A stretch of DNA of 64,000 nt, taken from Duganella lactea (GTDB lineage Bacteria; Pseudomonadota; Gammaproteobacteria; Burkholderiales; Burkholderiaceae_D). A program made the position numbers and the translations under genes. This document shows positions 15,356 through 25,400 of the stretch, piece by piece. The notes beneath the pieces were generated by a model that saw only the letters and a program-made list of their open reading frames with translations, made no database searches and had not been told where the DNA came from. The DNA lies in the NCBI RefSeq assembly GCF_009857505.1, contig NZ_WWCP01000034.1:1-64000 (forward strand), given 5' to 3'. Positions within the stretch are counted from its first letter, which is position 1. Every line of letters starts with the position of its first letter.

Positions 15356-16756
15356 TTATTCGTGGCTGTAGTTGGTGGCGCCGGCGTCTTTCGGCACGTA
15401 ATGGTAGGTGCGCAACTTGACCTGGATGTCGATCTTTGGATTGTTGAGCAGCTTGATCATCTCGGCGCCGGCCAGCAGCGCCGGGCCGTAGCCGTGCAGC
15501 GCGTCGACGCTGGTCGGACGATTGTAATAGTAAATCTGGTCGCTGGCGAAGGTGGTGCCGACGCAGGTGCCTTCCACCTGGCCGCGCGCGTTGATGCGGC
15601 CGCTCAGGCCGACCCAGCCGGCCTGGGCGATGGAGCCGTAGGTGGCGGCGCTGATCCAGCCTTCGTTGACGGCGTGCGCGATGACGTAGGTGAACATGGC
15701 GCTGGCCGAGGTTTCCAGGTACGAATCGTTACGGTCCAGCATCTGGTGCCACAGGCCGGTGCCCGATTGCCGTTCGGCGATGCCGCGCAGGCTCAGGCGC
15801 AGTTGCGCCAGCACTTTCGGGTAGCCGGGATGGTCTTTCGGCAGCACGTCGAGCAGGTCGCTCATGGTCAGCACCGCCCAGCCATTGGCGCGCGCCCAGT
15901 AGAAGCGCGGCGCGTCCGGGTTGTTGGCGTTCCAGCCGTGGGTGTACAGGCCCAGCTGCGGGTTGAACAGGTATTGCGTCATCTGCAGCACGTTTTTGAC
16001 GGCGTCGTCGTAGTACTCGCGCTTGCCCGTCAGGTGGCCCATTTCGGCCAGCGCCGGCACGCCCATGTACAGGTCGTCGGCCCACAGCGACACCGCTTGC
16101 GGCCGTTCGCGCGCCAGCGTGCCGTCCGGCAGGCGGAATTGTTTTTTGTAGACCCAGTTGCTGCACGTTTCGATGAACTGGCTCATATCCGGGCCGATCT
16201 TGGCGAAGCGGGCGCGGACCATGGCGGCGCACATCGAGCCGGCGTCATCAAGCGAGCGCGGTTCGAGCATGCGCGCGAAGCTGTTGGCGCGCTTCAGCTT
16301 GAACTGCTGTTCCTGCGCCTTGAAGTAGGGGTATTTGTCGGCGATGAACTGGAAGTGGCGCGCGGTCATCGCGGTGTATTGCTTGTCGCCGGTAACGGCG
16401 GCCGCTTTCATCAGGCCGGCGTGGACGACGCCCATTTCGTAGACCTGGATGCCCCATTCGGCGCTGCTCGGCTCGACCACGGCGTCGGCCACCGGTTTGC
16501 TGAAGTCGGTGATCTGGACGCCGCTGTCCTTGTGGATCACCTTGGTTGGGGTGGTCGCTTCCATGTAGCCGCGGATGCGGTCCAGCGAGGCGGTGATTTC
16601 CGCCACGGTCGGCTTTTTGTACAGTACCGGGTAGGTGCCTTCGCCGGCGTCGTAGACGCTTTTGTTGTCCGGATTGCGATAAGGACCGTCGGCGTGGGCG
16701 GGAAGGGCGAGCAGGGCGGCGGCCACAGCTGCGATCAGGGCGGTTGGAGAGGTCAC
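15356..16756 (-). CDS. Glycoside hydrolase family 105 (unsaturated rhamnogalacturonyl hydrolase type)
   Basis: A 466-residue secreted enzyme (signal about 1-22, ending AHA) with the (alpha/alpha)6-barrel pattern of GH88/GH105. Diagnostic pieces are SLWADDLYMGVPAL (Asp227/228, region of the catalytic acid), THGWN, RANGWAVLTMSDLLDVLP and the terminal YYNRPTSVDALHGYGPALLAG. These enzymes hydrate and release the unsaturated uronic acid left by pectate or rhamnogalacturonan lyases. The start is a GTG at 16756 with AAAGAGACG about 10 nt upstream; it overlaps the stop of the MFS remnant frame by 4 nt. A periplasmic location fits processing of oligosaccharides imported by a TonB receptor. No lyase is in the window. 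Confidence 0.88.
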   Translation of the reverse strand: MTSPTALIAAVAAALLALPAHADGPYRNPDNKSVYDAGEGTYPVLYKKPTVAEITASLDRIRGYMEATTPTKVIHKDSGVQITDFSKPVADAVVEPSSAEWGIQVYEMGVVHAGLMKAAAVTGDKQYTAMTARHFQFIADKYPYFKAQEQQFKLKRANSFARMLEPRSLDDAGSMCAAMVRARFAKIGPDMSQFIETCSNWVYKKQFRLPDGTLARERPQAVSLWADDLYMGVPALAEMGHLTGKREYYDDAVKNVLQMTQYLFNPQLGLYTHGWNANNPDAPRFYWARANGWAVLTMSDLLDVLPKDHPGYPKVLAQLRLSLRGIAERQSGTGLWHQMLDRNDSYLETSASAMFTYVIAHAVNEGWISAATYGSIAQAGWVGLSGRINARGQVEGTCVGTTFASDQIYYYNRPTSVDALHGYGPALLAGAEMIKLLNNPKIDIQVKLRTYHYVPKDAGATNYSHE

Positions 16757-17124
16757 GGGTTTTCGTCTCTTTGTTGTGGTAAAACGTTTATTTGGTCAGG
16801 CCATTCTAGATTGGTCCGGCCACTTTTGCAATCCGGACAGGCCACTTTTGTTGTGCTCGCCCAGAAGGCGAGGGCCGTTAAGCTGAGGCCGGCGCCCAGC
16901 AGGCAGACGCCGTTCCAGCCGGCCAGCGCGTGGGCGTGGGTGGCGGCCAGCGCGCCGCCACCGCTGCCAACGGCGTAGAACAGCATGTAGGCGCCGATCA
17001 GGCGGCTATGCGCGGTTTGCGTGGTGCGCAGGATCAGGCTCTGGTTGGTGACGTGCAGCGCCTGCACGCCAAGGTCCAGCACGATGATGCCAATAATCAG
17101 CGCGGCCAGCGAATGCTGCGCCAT
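16753..17124 (-). pseudogene. Truncated MFS transporter, C-terminal remnant
   Basis: About 85 residues look like the last two or three helices of an MFS drug or sugar exporter (SLAALIIGIIVLDLGVQALHVTNQS, then RLIGAYMLFYAVGSGGGALAA and AGWNGVCLLGAGLSL). The usual 300 residues before them are absent: upstream of about 17120 the sequence turns into an HxlR regulator on the other strand. The frame also reads on past the expected end into the GH105 promoter (tail KVACPDCKSG...), so the natural stop may be lost too. A functional transporter is not possible. It is a relic of a deletion, described in the findings. Confidence 0.75.
16793..16844. promoter_or_regulatory. Three TGGTC-N-GGCCA-like dyads upstream of the GH105 operon
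   Basis: TGGTCAGGCCA (16793-16803), TGGTCCGGCCA (16812-16822) and the degenerate CGGACAGGCCA (16834-16844) lie 37-88 nt before the GH105 start, centre to centre 19 and 22 bp. The second and third are followed by the same CTTTTG. The shape resembles operators of FadR-subfamily GntR repressors (TGGTNNNACCA class), which often control uronate and pectin genes. The assignment is inference; no regulator is adjacent. Confidence 0.55.
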
Positions 17125-17428
17125 GGCCCGCAACATCCTGTCCGACCGCCTGAGCGCGCTGGTCGATGCCGGCCTGCTGACGATCCAGCCCGCCTCCGAC
17201 GGCAGCGCCTATCAGGAATATGTGCTGACAAGCAAAGGCGAAAGCCTGTTTCCGGCCATCGTTGCCCTGCGCCAGTGGGGCGAGCGCCACCTGTTCGCGG
17301 CCGGCGAACCGCATTCCACGCTGATTGAAAAAGCCACCGGCAAGCGCGTGACCGCCATGCAACCGCATGTTCACGAAGCTAAGGTGCTGAAAGCCAGCCA
17401 GACCGTGGTAAAAAAACTCACGCCGTAG
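17123..17428 (+). pseudogene. Truncated HxlR-family transcriptional regulator
   Basis: A 101-residue frame that matches the C-terminal two-thirds of HxlR-type winged-helix regulators: ARNILSDRLSALVDAGLL (recognition-helix region), YVLTSKGESLFPAIVALRQWGERHL, then a species-specific tail. The first 40-50 residues, including the initial helices and the usual cysteine, are missing, and the frame starts exactly where homology to the MFS remnant begins on the opposite strand. No ribosome-binding site precedes the ATG at 17123. DNA binding is unlikely to survive. Confidence 0.75.
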
Positions 17429-17529
17429 TGAAGAAATTCCTTGAATCTGTCGCCCTTTTCCAGAACATGGGGGAGTAGAATAGATTTGAACGGTCATGCT
17501 TTTTTCGGCCGGATAAACAAGGAGACTGC

Positions 17530-18720
17530 ATGGATTTGACTTACACGGCGGCGGACCTGGCGTTTCGCGACATGGTGCGCGGTTTCCTGGACGCCAACCT
17601 GCCCAGCGACCTGCAAAAGAAAGTCCGCAACCACCTGCGCCTGAGCCGGCAAGACTATGTGCGCTGGCACCAGATCGTCGCCCGCCAGGGCTGGTCGGCG
17701 CCGGCCTGGCCGGTCGAATACGGCGGGCCGGGCTGGACGCCGACCCAGCGTCACATCTGGGAAGAGGAATGCGCCCGCGCCGGCACGCCGCCGATCCTGC
17801 CGTTCGGCGTCAACATGGTGGCGCCGGTCATCATGGCGTTCGGCAACGCCGCGCAAAAAGCCCATTACCTGCCGCGCATCCTCAATTGCGACGACTGGTG
17901 GTGCCAGGGTTACTCCGAACCCGGCGCGGGCTCCGACCTGGCCGCGCTGAAAACCAGCGCCGAACGCGTGGGCGAGCACTACATCGTCAACGGCCAGAAA
18001 ACCTGGACCACGCTGGCCCAGCACGCCGACATGATCTTCTGCCTGGTGCGCACCGACGCCAGTGTGCCCAAGCAGCAAGGCATTTCCTTCCTGCTGATCG
18101 ACATGAAGTCGCCGGGCATCACCGTGCGGCCGATCGTCATGCTCGATGAAGACCATGAGATCAACGAGGTCTTCTTCGACAACGTCAAGGTGCCGGTGCA
18201 AAACCTGATCGGCCAGGAAAACAAGGGCTGGACCTACGCCAAATATCTGCTGGGCCACGAGCGCACCGGCATCGCGGCGGTCGGCCGTTCCAAGCGCGAA
18301 CTGCTGTGCCTGAAGAAAATCGCCTCCGAGCACTACAAGCACGGCAAGCCGTTGATGCAGGACCCAGTGTTCGCCGCCAAAATCGCCAGTCTGGAAATCG
18401 ACCTGATGGCGCTGGAAACCACGGTGCTGCGCGTGCTGACCCGCGCAGCGCAGGCGCCGGGGCCGGAAGCGTCGCTGCTGAAAGTGCGCGGCACCGAAAT
18501 CCAGCAACTGCTGACCGAGCTGATGGTCGAAGCGCTCGGCCCCGCCGCGCTGCCGTTCGACACCGCCTATCTCGACGGCAAGGCCGACCACGCCGTCACC
18601 GGCGACGATGCCGGCGCGCCGCTGGCGGCGTACTATTTCAATTACCGCAAGACCTCGATCTACGGCGGTTCGAACGAAATACAGAAAAATATCATCGCCC
18701 AGATGATTCTGGGCCTGTAA
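17530..18720 (+). CDS. Acyl-CoA dehydrogenase, large subunit type (PimC-like)
   Basis: A 396-residue FAD-dependent acyl-CoA dehydrogenase with the usual N-terminal helical, middle beta and C-terminal helical domains. Visible are the flavin/substrate loop WWCQGYSEPGAGSDLA (about 122-137), the KTWTT loop and the C-terminal YGGSNEIQKNIIAQMILG signature. It desaturates acyl-CoA at C2-C3. Length and pairing with the next gene match the large subunits annotated as pimeloyl-CoA dehydrogenases, but the true substrate (dicarboxyl, branched, steroid side-chain) is unknown. AAGGAG precedes the ATG at a good distance. The second dehydrogenase starts 10 nt downstream; heterodimeric or heterotetrameric pairs are known in this group. 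Confidence 0.88.
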   Translation: MDLTYTAADLAFRDMVRGFLDANLPSDLQKKVRNHLRLSRQDYVRWHQIVARQGWSAPAWPVEYGGPGWTPTQRHIWEEECARAGTPPILPFGVNMVAPVIMAFGNAAQKAHYLPRILNCDDWWCQGYSEPGAGSDLAALKTSAERVGEHYIVNGQKTWTTLAQHADMIFCLVRTDASVPKQQGISFLLIDMKSPGITVRPIVMLDEDHEINEVFFDNVKVPVQNLIGQENKGWTYAKYLLGHERTGIAAVGRSKRELLCLKKIASEHYKHGKPLMQDPVFAAKIASLEIDLMALETTVLRVLTRAAQAPGPEASLLKVRGTEIQQLLTELMVEALGPAALPFDTAYLDGKADHAVTGDDAGAPLAAYYFNYRKTSIYGGSNEIQKNIIAQMILGL

Positions 18721-18730
18721 GGGAGCGCCG

Positions 18731-19867
18731 ATGGATTTCAATTTCAGCCAAGAGCAGCAGCAATTCGCCGACGCCTTGCGGCGTTGGGTCGACAAGGATT
18801 ACAGCTTCGAGGCGCGCCAGCGCATCGTGCATTCGGCCAGCGGGGTGTCGGACGTGGCCTGGAACACGCTGGTGGAGCTGGGCATGACGGCCTTGCCGGT
18901 GCCGGCGGCGCAGGGCGGCTTCAGCGGCAACGCGGTCGACATGTTGCTGGTGATGCAGGAGCTGGGCCGTGGCCTGGTGGTCGAGCCGTACTTCGCCACC
19001 GTCTGGGGCGCCCGTTTCCTGCAACTGGCGGGCAACCAGCATCGGCGTCTGGAGGACGTCGCCAAGGGCGCGCTCAAGCTGGCCTGCGCGCTGACCGAAA
19101 AACATGCGCGGCATGATCTGGCCGACATCAAGACCATCGCCAGCATCAATGGCGAAGGCTACCGCATCGACGGCACCAAGACCGTGGTGCTGCATGGCGG
19201 TCAGGCGGGCGCGCTGATCGTCTCGGCCCGCAGCGCCGGCACGCAGCGCGACACCAACGGCATCAGCCTGTTCGTGGTGGCGGCCGACACGCCGGGCGTG
19301 GTGGTCAAGGATTACCGCACCATCGACGGCCAGCGCGCGGCGACGGTGCAGTTCAATCACGCGGCGGTGCCGGCTTCGGCGCTATTGAGCAAACTCGGCG
19401 GTGGCTGGGACCTGCTGGAAGAGGCCGCCGACTACGGCGTCAGCCTGCTGTGCGCCGAGGCGGTGGGGGCGATGGACGCGCTGTTCAACGCCACGCTGGA
19501 CTACCTGAAGACGCGCCGGCAATTCGATGCGCCGATCGGCAGTTTCCAGTCGCTGAAGCACCGCATGGCCGATATGTATGGGCATCTGGAACAGGCGCGC
19601 TCGATGGCGATGCTGGTGGCGGCGCGCATGTCGTGCGACGCCGAGGCGCGGCGCCGGGTGGCGTCGGCGGCCAAGGTGCGCATCGGCCAGGCGGCCAAGT
19701 TCATCGGCCAGCAGGCGGTGCAGCTGCACGGCGGCATGGGGGTCACCGACGAACTGCCGGCCGCCCATTATTTCAAGCGGCTGACGATGATCGAGCTGAC
19801 CCTGGGCGACGTCGATCACCACCTGGAACGCTTCACCGCGCAGCGCGGCTTCCAGCAGCACTCATGA
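18731..19867 (+). CDS. Acyl-CoA dehydrogenase, small subunit type (PimD-like)
   Basis: A 378-residue acyl-CoA dehydrogenase homologue, shorter and more divergent than its upstream partner, as usual for the second subunit of alpha2beta2 acyl-CoA dehydrogenases. Conserved pieces are MDFNFSQEQQQFADALRRWV, RRQFDAPIGSFQSLKHRMADMY (about 257-278) and LHGGMGVTDELPAAHYFKRL near the end. The middle-domain SEPGAGSD-type loop is replaced by CALTEKHARHD, so it may bind FAD weakly or serve mainly as structural partner. GGGAG lies just before the ATG. The gap after the large subunit is only 10 nt, so one operon. The next gene is convergent. Confidence 0.85.
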   Translation: MDFNFSQEQQQFADALRRWVDKDYSFEARQRIVHSASGVSDVAWNTLVELGMTALPVPAAQGGFSGNAVDMLLVMQELGRGLVVEPYFATVWGARFLQLAGNQHRRLEDVAKGALKLACALTEKHARHDLADIKTIASINGEGYRIDGTKTVVLHGGQAGALIVSARSAGTQRDTNGISLFVVAADTPGVVVKDYRTIDGQRAATVQFNHAAVPASALLSKLGGGWDLLEEAADYGVSLLCAEAVGAMDALFNATLDYLKTRRQFDAPIGSFQSLKHRMADMYGHLEQARSMAMLVAARMSCDAEARRRVASAAKVRIGQAAKFIGQQAVQLHGGMGVTDELPAAHYFKRLTMIELTLGDVDHHLERFTAQRGFQQHS

Positions 19868-19882
19868 GGGCGCGGCGGGCGC

Positions 19883-20806
19883 TCAGTCCAGACTGATGCA
19901 GTAGCGGTCGCGGCCGGTCTGCTTGGCGCGGTAGAGGTTGCCGTCGGCGTTGCGGATCAGCGGGCCGGGGGTGTTGCCTTCGAGCGGCGGCCTGGCCGTC
20001 GCCAGGCCCATGCTGATGGTCACGATCGGCGCGGTCGGCGACGCCGCGTGCGGCAGCGCCAGCTTGTGGACTTCGTCCAGGATGCGGTTGGCCACCACCT
20101 CGGCGCCGTCCGCGCCCTCCTGCGGCAGCAGCAGGATGAATTCCTCGCCGCCGTAGCGCGCCAGCATGTCCTGCGGGCGCGAGGCGCAGCGTTTCATGGT
20201 GGCGCTGATGCGTTGCAGGCAGGCGTCGCCGGCCTGGTGGCCATAGTGGTCGTTGTACAGCTTGAAATGGTCGATGTCGATCATGATCAGCGACAGCGGC
20301 AGCCCGGCGCGCGCGCAGCGGCGCCATTCGGCGTCGACGGTGTCGTTGAAGTTGCGGCGGTTGGCGACGCCGGTCAGGCCGTCGGTCATGCTCAGCTCGC
20401 GCATGGCGTCAGCCTGGCGCTTGATGGTCAGTTGGCTGCGCACCCGTGCCCGCACCACCGCGACGTTGAACGGCTTGCTGATGAAGTCCACCGCGCCGGC
20501 CTCCAGCGCGCGCGTCTCGTCCTCCGGCTGGCTGAGCGCGGTGACGAAAATCACCGGGATATCCTGCAGCCGCGGCGCGGCGCGCAGCGCGGCCACCACC
20601 GCATAGCCGTCCATGCCGGGCATCACGGCGTCAAGCAGGATCAGGTCCGGCTGCTGCTCGCGCGCGATTTGCAGCGCCTGCTCGCCGTCCAGCGCGAACA
20701 GCACCTCGTGTTCCTCGCGCAGCGCATGGTGCAGGATCTGGATGTTTTCCATGGCGTCGTCCACCACCAGAATGCGTCCGTTCCTGGCCAGGTTGGTCCA
20801 AGTCAT
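19883..20806 (-). CDS. Response regulator with GGDEF output (diguanylate cyclase)
   Basis: A 307-residue cytoplasmic protein: a REC domain (about 10-125, DD at 16-17, phosphoacceptor Asp59 in LILLDAVMPGMDG, lysine in SKPF) and a GGDEF domain (about 140-305) with the active-site motif GGEEF. An RPQD inhibitory site lies exactly five residues before that motif (RxxD-x5-GGEEF), so it should make c-di-GMP and be subject to product inhibition. Domain architecture is PleD/WspR-like with one REC. Its ATG overlaps the stop of the upstream hybrid kinase by 4 nt (ATGA), which makes that kinase the likely phosphodonor. Confidence 0.92.
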   Translation of the reverse strand: MTWTNLARNGRILVVDDAMENIQILHHALREEHEVLFALDGEQALQIAREQQPDLILLDAVMPGMDGYAVVAALRAAPRLQDIPVIFVTALSQPEDETRALEAGAVDFISKPFNVAVVRARVRSQLTIKRQADAMRELSMTDGLTGVANRRNFNDTVDAEWRRCARAGLPLSLIMIDIDHFKLYNDHYGHQAGDACLQRISATMKRCASRPQDMLARYGGEEFILLLPQEGADGAEVVANRILDEVHKLALPHAASPTAPIVTISMGLATARPPLEGNTPGPLIRNADGNLYRAKQTGRDRYCISLD

Positions 20807-23800
20807 GCACTGTCCTTTCGCTGTAACATTTGCGCCACCATCTGACGCGCCGTCTTGAAGTCGAGGGTTTCCACCGCTTCGCCCAAGGCCTGTGCTTGCT
20901 CGACCGATGCCAGCGCCGGGCGCAGCGCCCGGAAGTGCTCCAGCGCCTTCAGATTGTTATTTTGAAGCAAGCCTTGCAACTCCGCCAGCTTTTGCGCCAG
21001 TTCGAACGGCGGCGTGTTGCTTGTTGGAATATTGGGCGCCGGCGCGGCCAACTGGCGGGCGGTGCGCGTGACCAGATCCAGCGCCTGTTCCAGGCGGTTC
21101 AGCGCGGCCGGCATGGCTAGCGAGTCGGCGCCGGCGTCGTGCAGCGCCGTTTCGGCCGCCGCCGCCAGGCGGGCCACCTCGTTGGCGCCGAGGTTGGCGG
21201 CCACGCCGCGCAGCCGGTGCAGCACCTGCGCCGCCTGCTGGCGCTGGTGGCCGGCGAGCAGCGCGCGCACCTCGTTGACGGCGCCGCCCTGCGACTGGCC
21301 GAAGCGTTTCAGCAAGCTGGTCAGCGCCTCTTGGTTGCCGCCCAGCCGGCTCAGCGCGGCGTCGGTGTCGATCCCGGGCAGCGGCGACAGTGGTGCCGTC
21401 GGCGGCGGCGCCATGGCCGGCACCGGCGCCACCATTTCACGTGCGGCGTCGCGGATCGTCACCAGCCGCGTCAGCACCGACAGCAGTTCCTCGACATCGA
21501 TCGGCTTGGCGATGTGGGCGTTCATGCCGGCCTCGGCGGCGCGGCGGCGGTCGTCTTGCAGCACATTGGCGGTCATGGCGATCACCGGCAAGGTCAGCAG
21601 ACCCTGGCGGCGGATCGCGCGCGTCGCGTCGTAGCCGTTCATCAGCGGCATCTGCACGTCCATCAGCACCACGTCGTAGTGGTCCGGGGCGGCGGCCAGG
21701 CGCTCCACCGCCAGCTGGCCGTTGACCGCCACGTCCACCGTGGCGCCGGCGTGCAGCAACATGTATTCGGCCACTTCCTGGTTGATTTCGTTGTCCTCCA
21801 CCAGCAGGATGCGCATGCCGGCCAGGCGCCCGTGCAATGGCGTATGCTGCATCTGGCTCAGTATGCCGACGCTGGCCTGGTCGCCGGCCAGCAGCGCGCT
21901 GACCCGTTCCAGCAGGCGCGCCGGACTGACCGGCTTGGGCAGCACGCCGGCCAGTCCCAGCTCGGCCGATTGTTGCGCCAGCGTGGCGGCCTGGTGTTCC
22001 GAGATCATCATCAGCACCGGCGGCAGCGCCAGTTCGGGGGGCAACTGCCGCAGCAACGACGGGCCGTCGCCGCCCGGCATGTCATGGTCCAGCAGCAGCA
22101 GGTCGTAGGGGCGGGCGGCGCGCGCGCGTTCGCTCAGCAGCGTGCGCGCGTGGGCGGCGTCGGTGGCGCAGGTGGTGTGCCAGCCGAAGCTGCGTCCGGC
22201 CGCCAGCAGCGCCGCGCGCACGCTGGCGTTGTCGTCGACTACCAGCACCGACAGCGTGGTGGTGGTCGGCCGCGGCTCGGGGACGGGTAGCGGCGCCGGG
22301 CTTTCCAGCGGGCAGGCGAACAGAAATTCGGCACCCTGGTCGGGCGCGCTGCAAACGCTGATGGCGCCGCCCATCATGTCGGCCAGCTGGCGGCAGATCG
22401 CCAGGCCGAGGCCGGCGCCGCCGAAGCGGCGGCTGGTGCTGCTGTCGGCCTGCGAGAAGGCGTCGAAGATCGATGCCTGCTGGTCGGCGGCGATGCCGAT
22501 GCCGGTGTCGCGCACGCGGAACTCGACCAGCAGCGCATGGTCGCCTGGCTTGGCCGAGCCCGGCACCGGGCGCACCGACAGCACCACCTCGCCGTGCGCG
22601 GTGAATTTGAGGGCGTTGCCGATCAGGTTGAGCAGCACCTGCTGCAGCCGCATCGGGTCGCCGGCCAGCGCGGCCGGCATGGCCGGGTCGATGTCGTAGA
22701 CCAGTTCGACGCCCTTGTCGGCGGCGCCGCCGCTGAGCATGACGCTGATGCTGTCGAGGATGTGCTGCAAGTGGAACTCGGCGTGCTCCAGCACCAGTTG
22801 GCCGGCCTCGACCCGCGAAAAGTCCAGCACGTCGTTGACCAGACTCAGCAGGGATTGCGTGGCAAACTGGATCTTGTGCAGGTAGCCGCGCTCGCGCGGC
22901 GCCAGCGGCGCCTCCTCCAGCAGCCGGGTCAGGCCGATGATGGCGTTCATCGGTGTGCGGATTTCATGGCTCATATTGGCCAGGAACTCGCTTTTGGCGC
23001 GGCTGGCGGCTTCGGCGCGGTCGCGCGCCAGCATTAGTTCCTCATTCACTTGCTGCAGGTGCAATTCGGTTTCCTTCAATTCGGTGACATCGGCAACTAG
23101 CACGAAGAAACCCAATACTTTACCAGACTCATCTATGTCAGGGATGTAATTGACCCAGGTATGGATGATCTCGCCCGAGGGCCAGGCCAACTGGCCGGCG
23201 AAGCCCTGCGCGTCGCCGGCCAGCGCCGCCTTGACGTAGACCAGGCCGTCCTGATACGCCGGCTCGCCGAGCACGTCTGCCATGGTGGCGCCGATGATCT
23301 GCGCGCTGTCGCCCCCATGCCAGTCGAGGAAGTAGCGGTTGGCGAAGCGGCAGCGCTGCCCGGCGTCCCAGTAGGCCACCATGCCGGGCAGGTTGTCGGC
23401 GATGGTGCGGATGAAATGCTCGCTGGCGCGCAGCGCCTCCCTGGCCTGTTTGCGCTCGGTGATGTCGAAGGCGATGCCCAGCACGTGGGTGGCGTTGCCG
23501 TGCTCGTCGCGCAGCGCCACCTTGCGGGTGGTCAGATAGCGCGTGCCGCCCGGCGTGACCAGCGGTTCCTCAGCGATCTCGGTGACCTCGCCGGGCGCGG
23601 TGGCCAGCACCGCGCGGTCGGCCGCCGCGAACAGCGCGGCCTGTTCGGCCGGCACCAAGTCGGCGTCGCGCTTGCCGATCAACTGTTCGCTGGTGGTGGC
23701 CAGCATTTGCGCACCGTAGCGGTTGAACATGGCGAAGCGCAGGTCCTCGGCGCGCTTGAGGAAGATCATCGCCGGAATGTTTTCCACCACCGAACTGAGC

Positions 23801-25305
23801 ATTTGGCGCGAGCGCTGCAACTCCGCCTCGACCCGTTTATAGTCGGTTTCGTCGAGCACCATGGACGTGATGCCGGTGATCTGGCCGTCGGCGCCAAACT
23901 GCGGATAGTAGTTCATCACCCATTCGCGCCACTGCGTCGGCGCCGACGCCGGCCGGCCGGCGCGGCGGATGCCGGTCAGCGGCTTGCCGCTGTCGAGCAC
24001 GGCGCGGTAGTCGGCCAGCACGGCCGCGCGCAACGCCGGGTCGGGGATCACGTCGCCGATGTGGCGGCCGAGGTGGGTCGCCACTTTCTCGTCGTTGAGC
24101 GCGGCCAGGTATTGATTGATGCGCACCACCCGCAGTTCGGCGTCCACGTAACTCAGGCCGACCGGCGCGGTGGCGTACACGGTTTCCAGCTGGGCGCGGT
24201 TGCGTTCCAGCTGGCTGGTGCGTTCCGCCACCAACTGTTCCAGTTGCTGGCGGTGGCGCAGCAGGTCGCCTTCCAGCGCCTGCATCGCGCGCGCGAGCAT
24301 ATCGGCTTCGCGGAACGCGGTGGCCGGCATGGCGAACGGCTTGCCGCTGGCCAGCGCCTGCGCCGGCGCCACCAGGTCGTGCACCGACCTGGCGATGCGG
24401 CCGCCGACCGCCCACGCCAGCGTAAAACCGGCCGCCAGCACGGCCAGCATGGTCAGCGCGATCGGCGCCACCGAAGCGAGCAGATCCCGCAGCGCGCCGT
24501 CCTGCGGCGTGGCGATGCCGACCGTGGCGCCGCTGACCGGCGCCCGGCTCAGGCCCAGGTACACCGGCGTGCCGGCGCTGTCGCTCATGTCCAGCAATAC
24601 CTCTCTGGCGTGCCGCAGATGCGCGCGCAGCGCCGGTTCGGCCGCCTGGCCCAGCAGCAGGCGCGGCCCGCCGGCCTGGGCGACCACGTAGCCGTCCGGA
24701 TCGTACAAGGTCATCGCCTGCGCGGCGCCGATGTGTTCATCGTGCAGGATGCGGGCCAGCCGGTCGGGCTTGAGCAGCGCGGTCAGCGCGTAGTCGACGC
24801 GGCTGTCGATAAACACCGGCACGTCGATCGCCAGCAGGGCGCTGCCTTCGACCACGATCACCGACATCTGCGGCCGGCCATGGCCGAACAGCGCGGCCAG
24901 CCGGCGGCGGTTGTTGACCGGATTGAGCGTGTCCGGCAGCGGCGCGCCCAGATTGAGCACCGGCTTGCCGTCGCCGTCGCTCAAGATGAATTGCGACGCT
25001 GCAAACTGCGGGCTGAGCAGGGCGCCGATCTGCAAGCGCAGCGCCGCCCAGTCGCGCGCGCGCATGCTGGGCGACGACGCCAGCGCGTGCGCCGCGCCTT
25101 CGCTCTGCACCAGGTCGCGGTCGATGGCGGCGGCCACCGCGCGCGCGGCCAGTTGGGTGTTGCTTTTGAGGGTGGCGTGTTCGCGGCTGTAGAACTGGCT
25201 CACCAGCGCGCCGAAACCGATCACCGTCGGCAGCGCGCAGGCCAGCACCAGCAGCGCGATCTGCGAGCGGATGGAAGGCAGGGGGTGGCGTTCGGTCTCG
25301 GGCAC
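20803..25305 (-). CDS. Hybrid sensor histidine kinase: sensor, HAMP, 3 PAS, HK, 2 REC, HPt
   Basis: A 1500-residue inner-membrane kinase. Order: TM1 (about 14-37), extracytoplasmic sensor (about 40-275), TM2 (about 278-303), HAMP-like linker, three PAS domains (about 375-490, 495-620, 625-750), HisKA with His780 in [10 protein letters not shown], HATPase (about 880-1000), REC1 ([13 protein letters not shown]), REC2 ([13 protein letters not shown]) and a C-terminal HPt with [12 protein letters not shown]. All phosphorelay residues are present, so a His-Asp-His-Asp relay ending on the coupled REC-GGDEF protein is likely. The stimulus is unknown. The gene has its own short promoter region (25306-25400) and begins at ATG 25305. 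Confidence 0.93.
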   Translation of the reverse strand: MPETERHPLPSIRSQIALLVLACALPTVIGFGALVSQFYSREHATLKSNTQLAARAVAAAIDRDLVQSEGAAHALASSPSMRARDWAALRLQIGALLSPQFAASQFILSDGDGKPVLNLGAPLPDTLNPVNNRRRLAALFGHGRPQMSVIVVEGSALLAIDVPVFIDSRVDYALTALLKPDRLARILHDEHIGAAQAMTLYDPDGYVVAQAGGPRLLLGQAAEPALRAHLRHAREVLLDMSDSAGTPVYLGLSRAPVSGATVGIATPQDGALRDLLASVAPIALTMLAVLAAGFTLAWAVGGRIARSVHDLVAPAQALASGKPFAMPATAFREADMLARAMQALEGDLLRHRQQLEQLVAERTSQLERNRAQLETVYATAPVGLSYVDAELRVVRINQYLAALNDEKVATHLGRHIGDVIPDPALRAAVLADYRAVLDSGKPLTGIRRAGRPASAPTQWREWVMNYYPQFGADGQITGITSMVLDETDYKRVEAELQRSRQMLSSVVENIPAMIFLKRAEDLRFAMFNRYGAQMLATTSEQLIGKRDADLVPAEQAALFAAADRAVLATAPGEVTEIAEEPLVTPGGTRYLTTRKVALRDEHGNATHVLGIAFDITERKQAREALRASEHFIRTIADNLPGMVAYWDAGQRCRFANRYFLDWHGGDSAQIIGATMADVLGEPAYQDGLVYVKAALAGDAQGFAGQLAWPSGEIIHTWVNYIPDIDESGKVLGFFVLVADVTELKETELHLQQVNEELMLARDRAEAASRAKSEFLANMSHEIRTPMNAIIGLTRLLEEAPLAPRERGYLHKIQFATQSLLSLVNDVLDFSRVEAGQLVLEHAEFHLQHILDSISVMLSGGAADKGVELVYDIDPAMPAALAGDPMRLQQVLLNLIGNALKFTAHGEVVLSVRPVPGSAKPGDHALLVEFRVRDTGIGIAADQQASIFDAFSQADSSTSRRFGGAGLGLAICRQLADMMGGAISVCSAPDQGAEFLFACPLESPAPLPVPEPRPTTTTLSVLVVDDNASVRAALLAAGRSFGWHTTCATDAAHARTLLSERARAARPYDLLLLDHDMPGGDGPSLLRQLPPELALPPVLMMISEHQAATLAQQSAELGLAGVLPKPVSPARLLERVSALLAGDQASVGILSQMQHTPLHGRLAGMRILLVEDNEINQEVAEYMLLHAGATVDVAVNGQLAVERLAAAPDHYDVVLMDVQMPLMNGYDATRAIRRQGLLTLPVIAMTANVLQDDRRRAAEAGMNAHIAKPIDVEELLSVLTRLVTIRDAAREMVAPVPAMAPPPTAPLSPLPGIDTDAALSRLGGNQEALTSLLKRFGQSQGGAVNEVRALLAGHQRQQAAQVLHRLRGVAANLGANEVARLAAAAETALHDAGADSLAMPAALNRLEQALDLVTRTARQLAAPAPNIPTSNTPPFELAQKLAELQGLLQNNNLKALEHFRALRPALASVEQAQALGEAVETLDFKTARQMVAQMLQRKDSA

Positions 25306-25400
25306 GCGGGTGACCTCGGTGATGCGGACAGCTCGATAGTAGCCGAGGCGGGACTTTTCAGAAAGTGCTTTTGTCCGGGCAGGCGACTACCGCCACACCG

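Noticed and set aside
15137-16978. 613-residue plus-strand frame
   Set aside because: Runs antisense across both the DUF4861 and GH105 genes, which have clear families and signal peptides.
17021-17428. 135-residue frame taken as an intact regulator
   Set aside because: Its first 34 residues are antisense to the MFS remnant; only the part from 17123 matches HxlR proteins, so it is a fusion at a deletion point.
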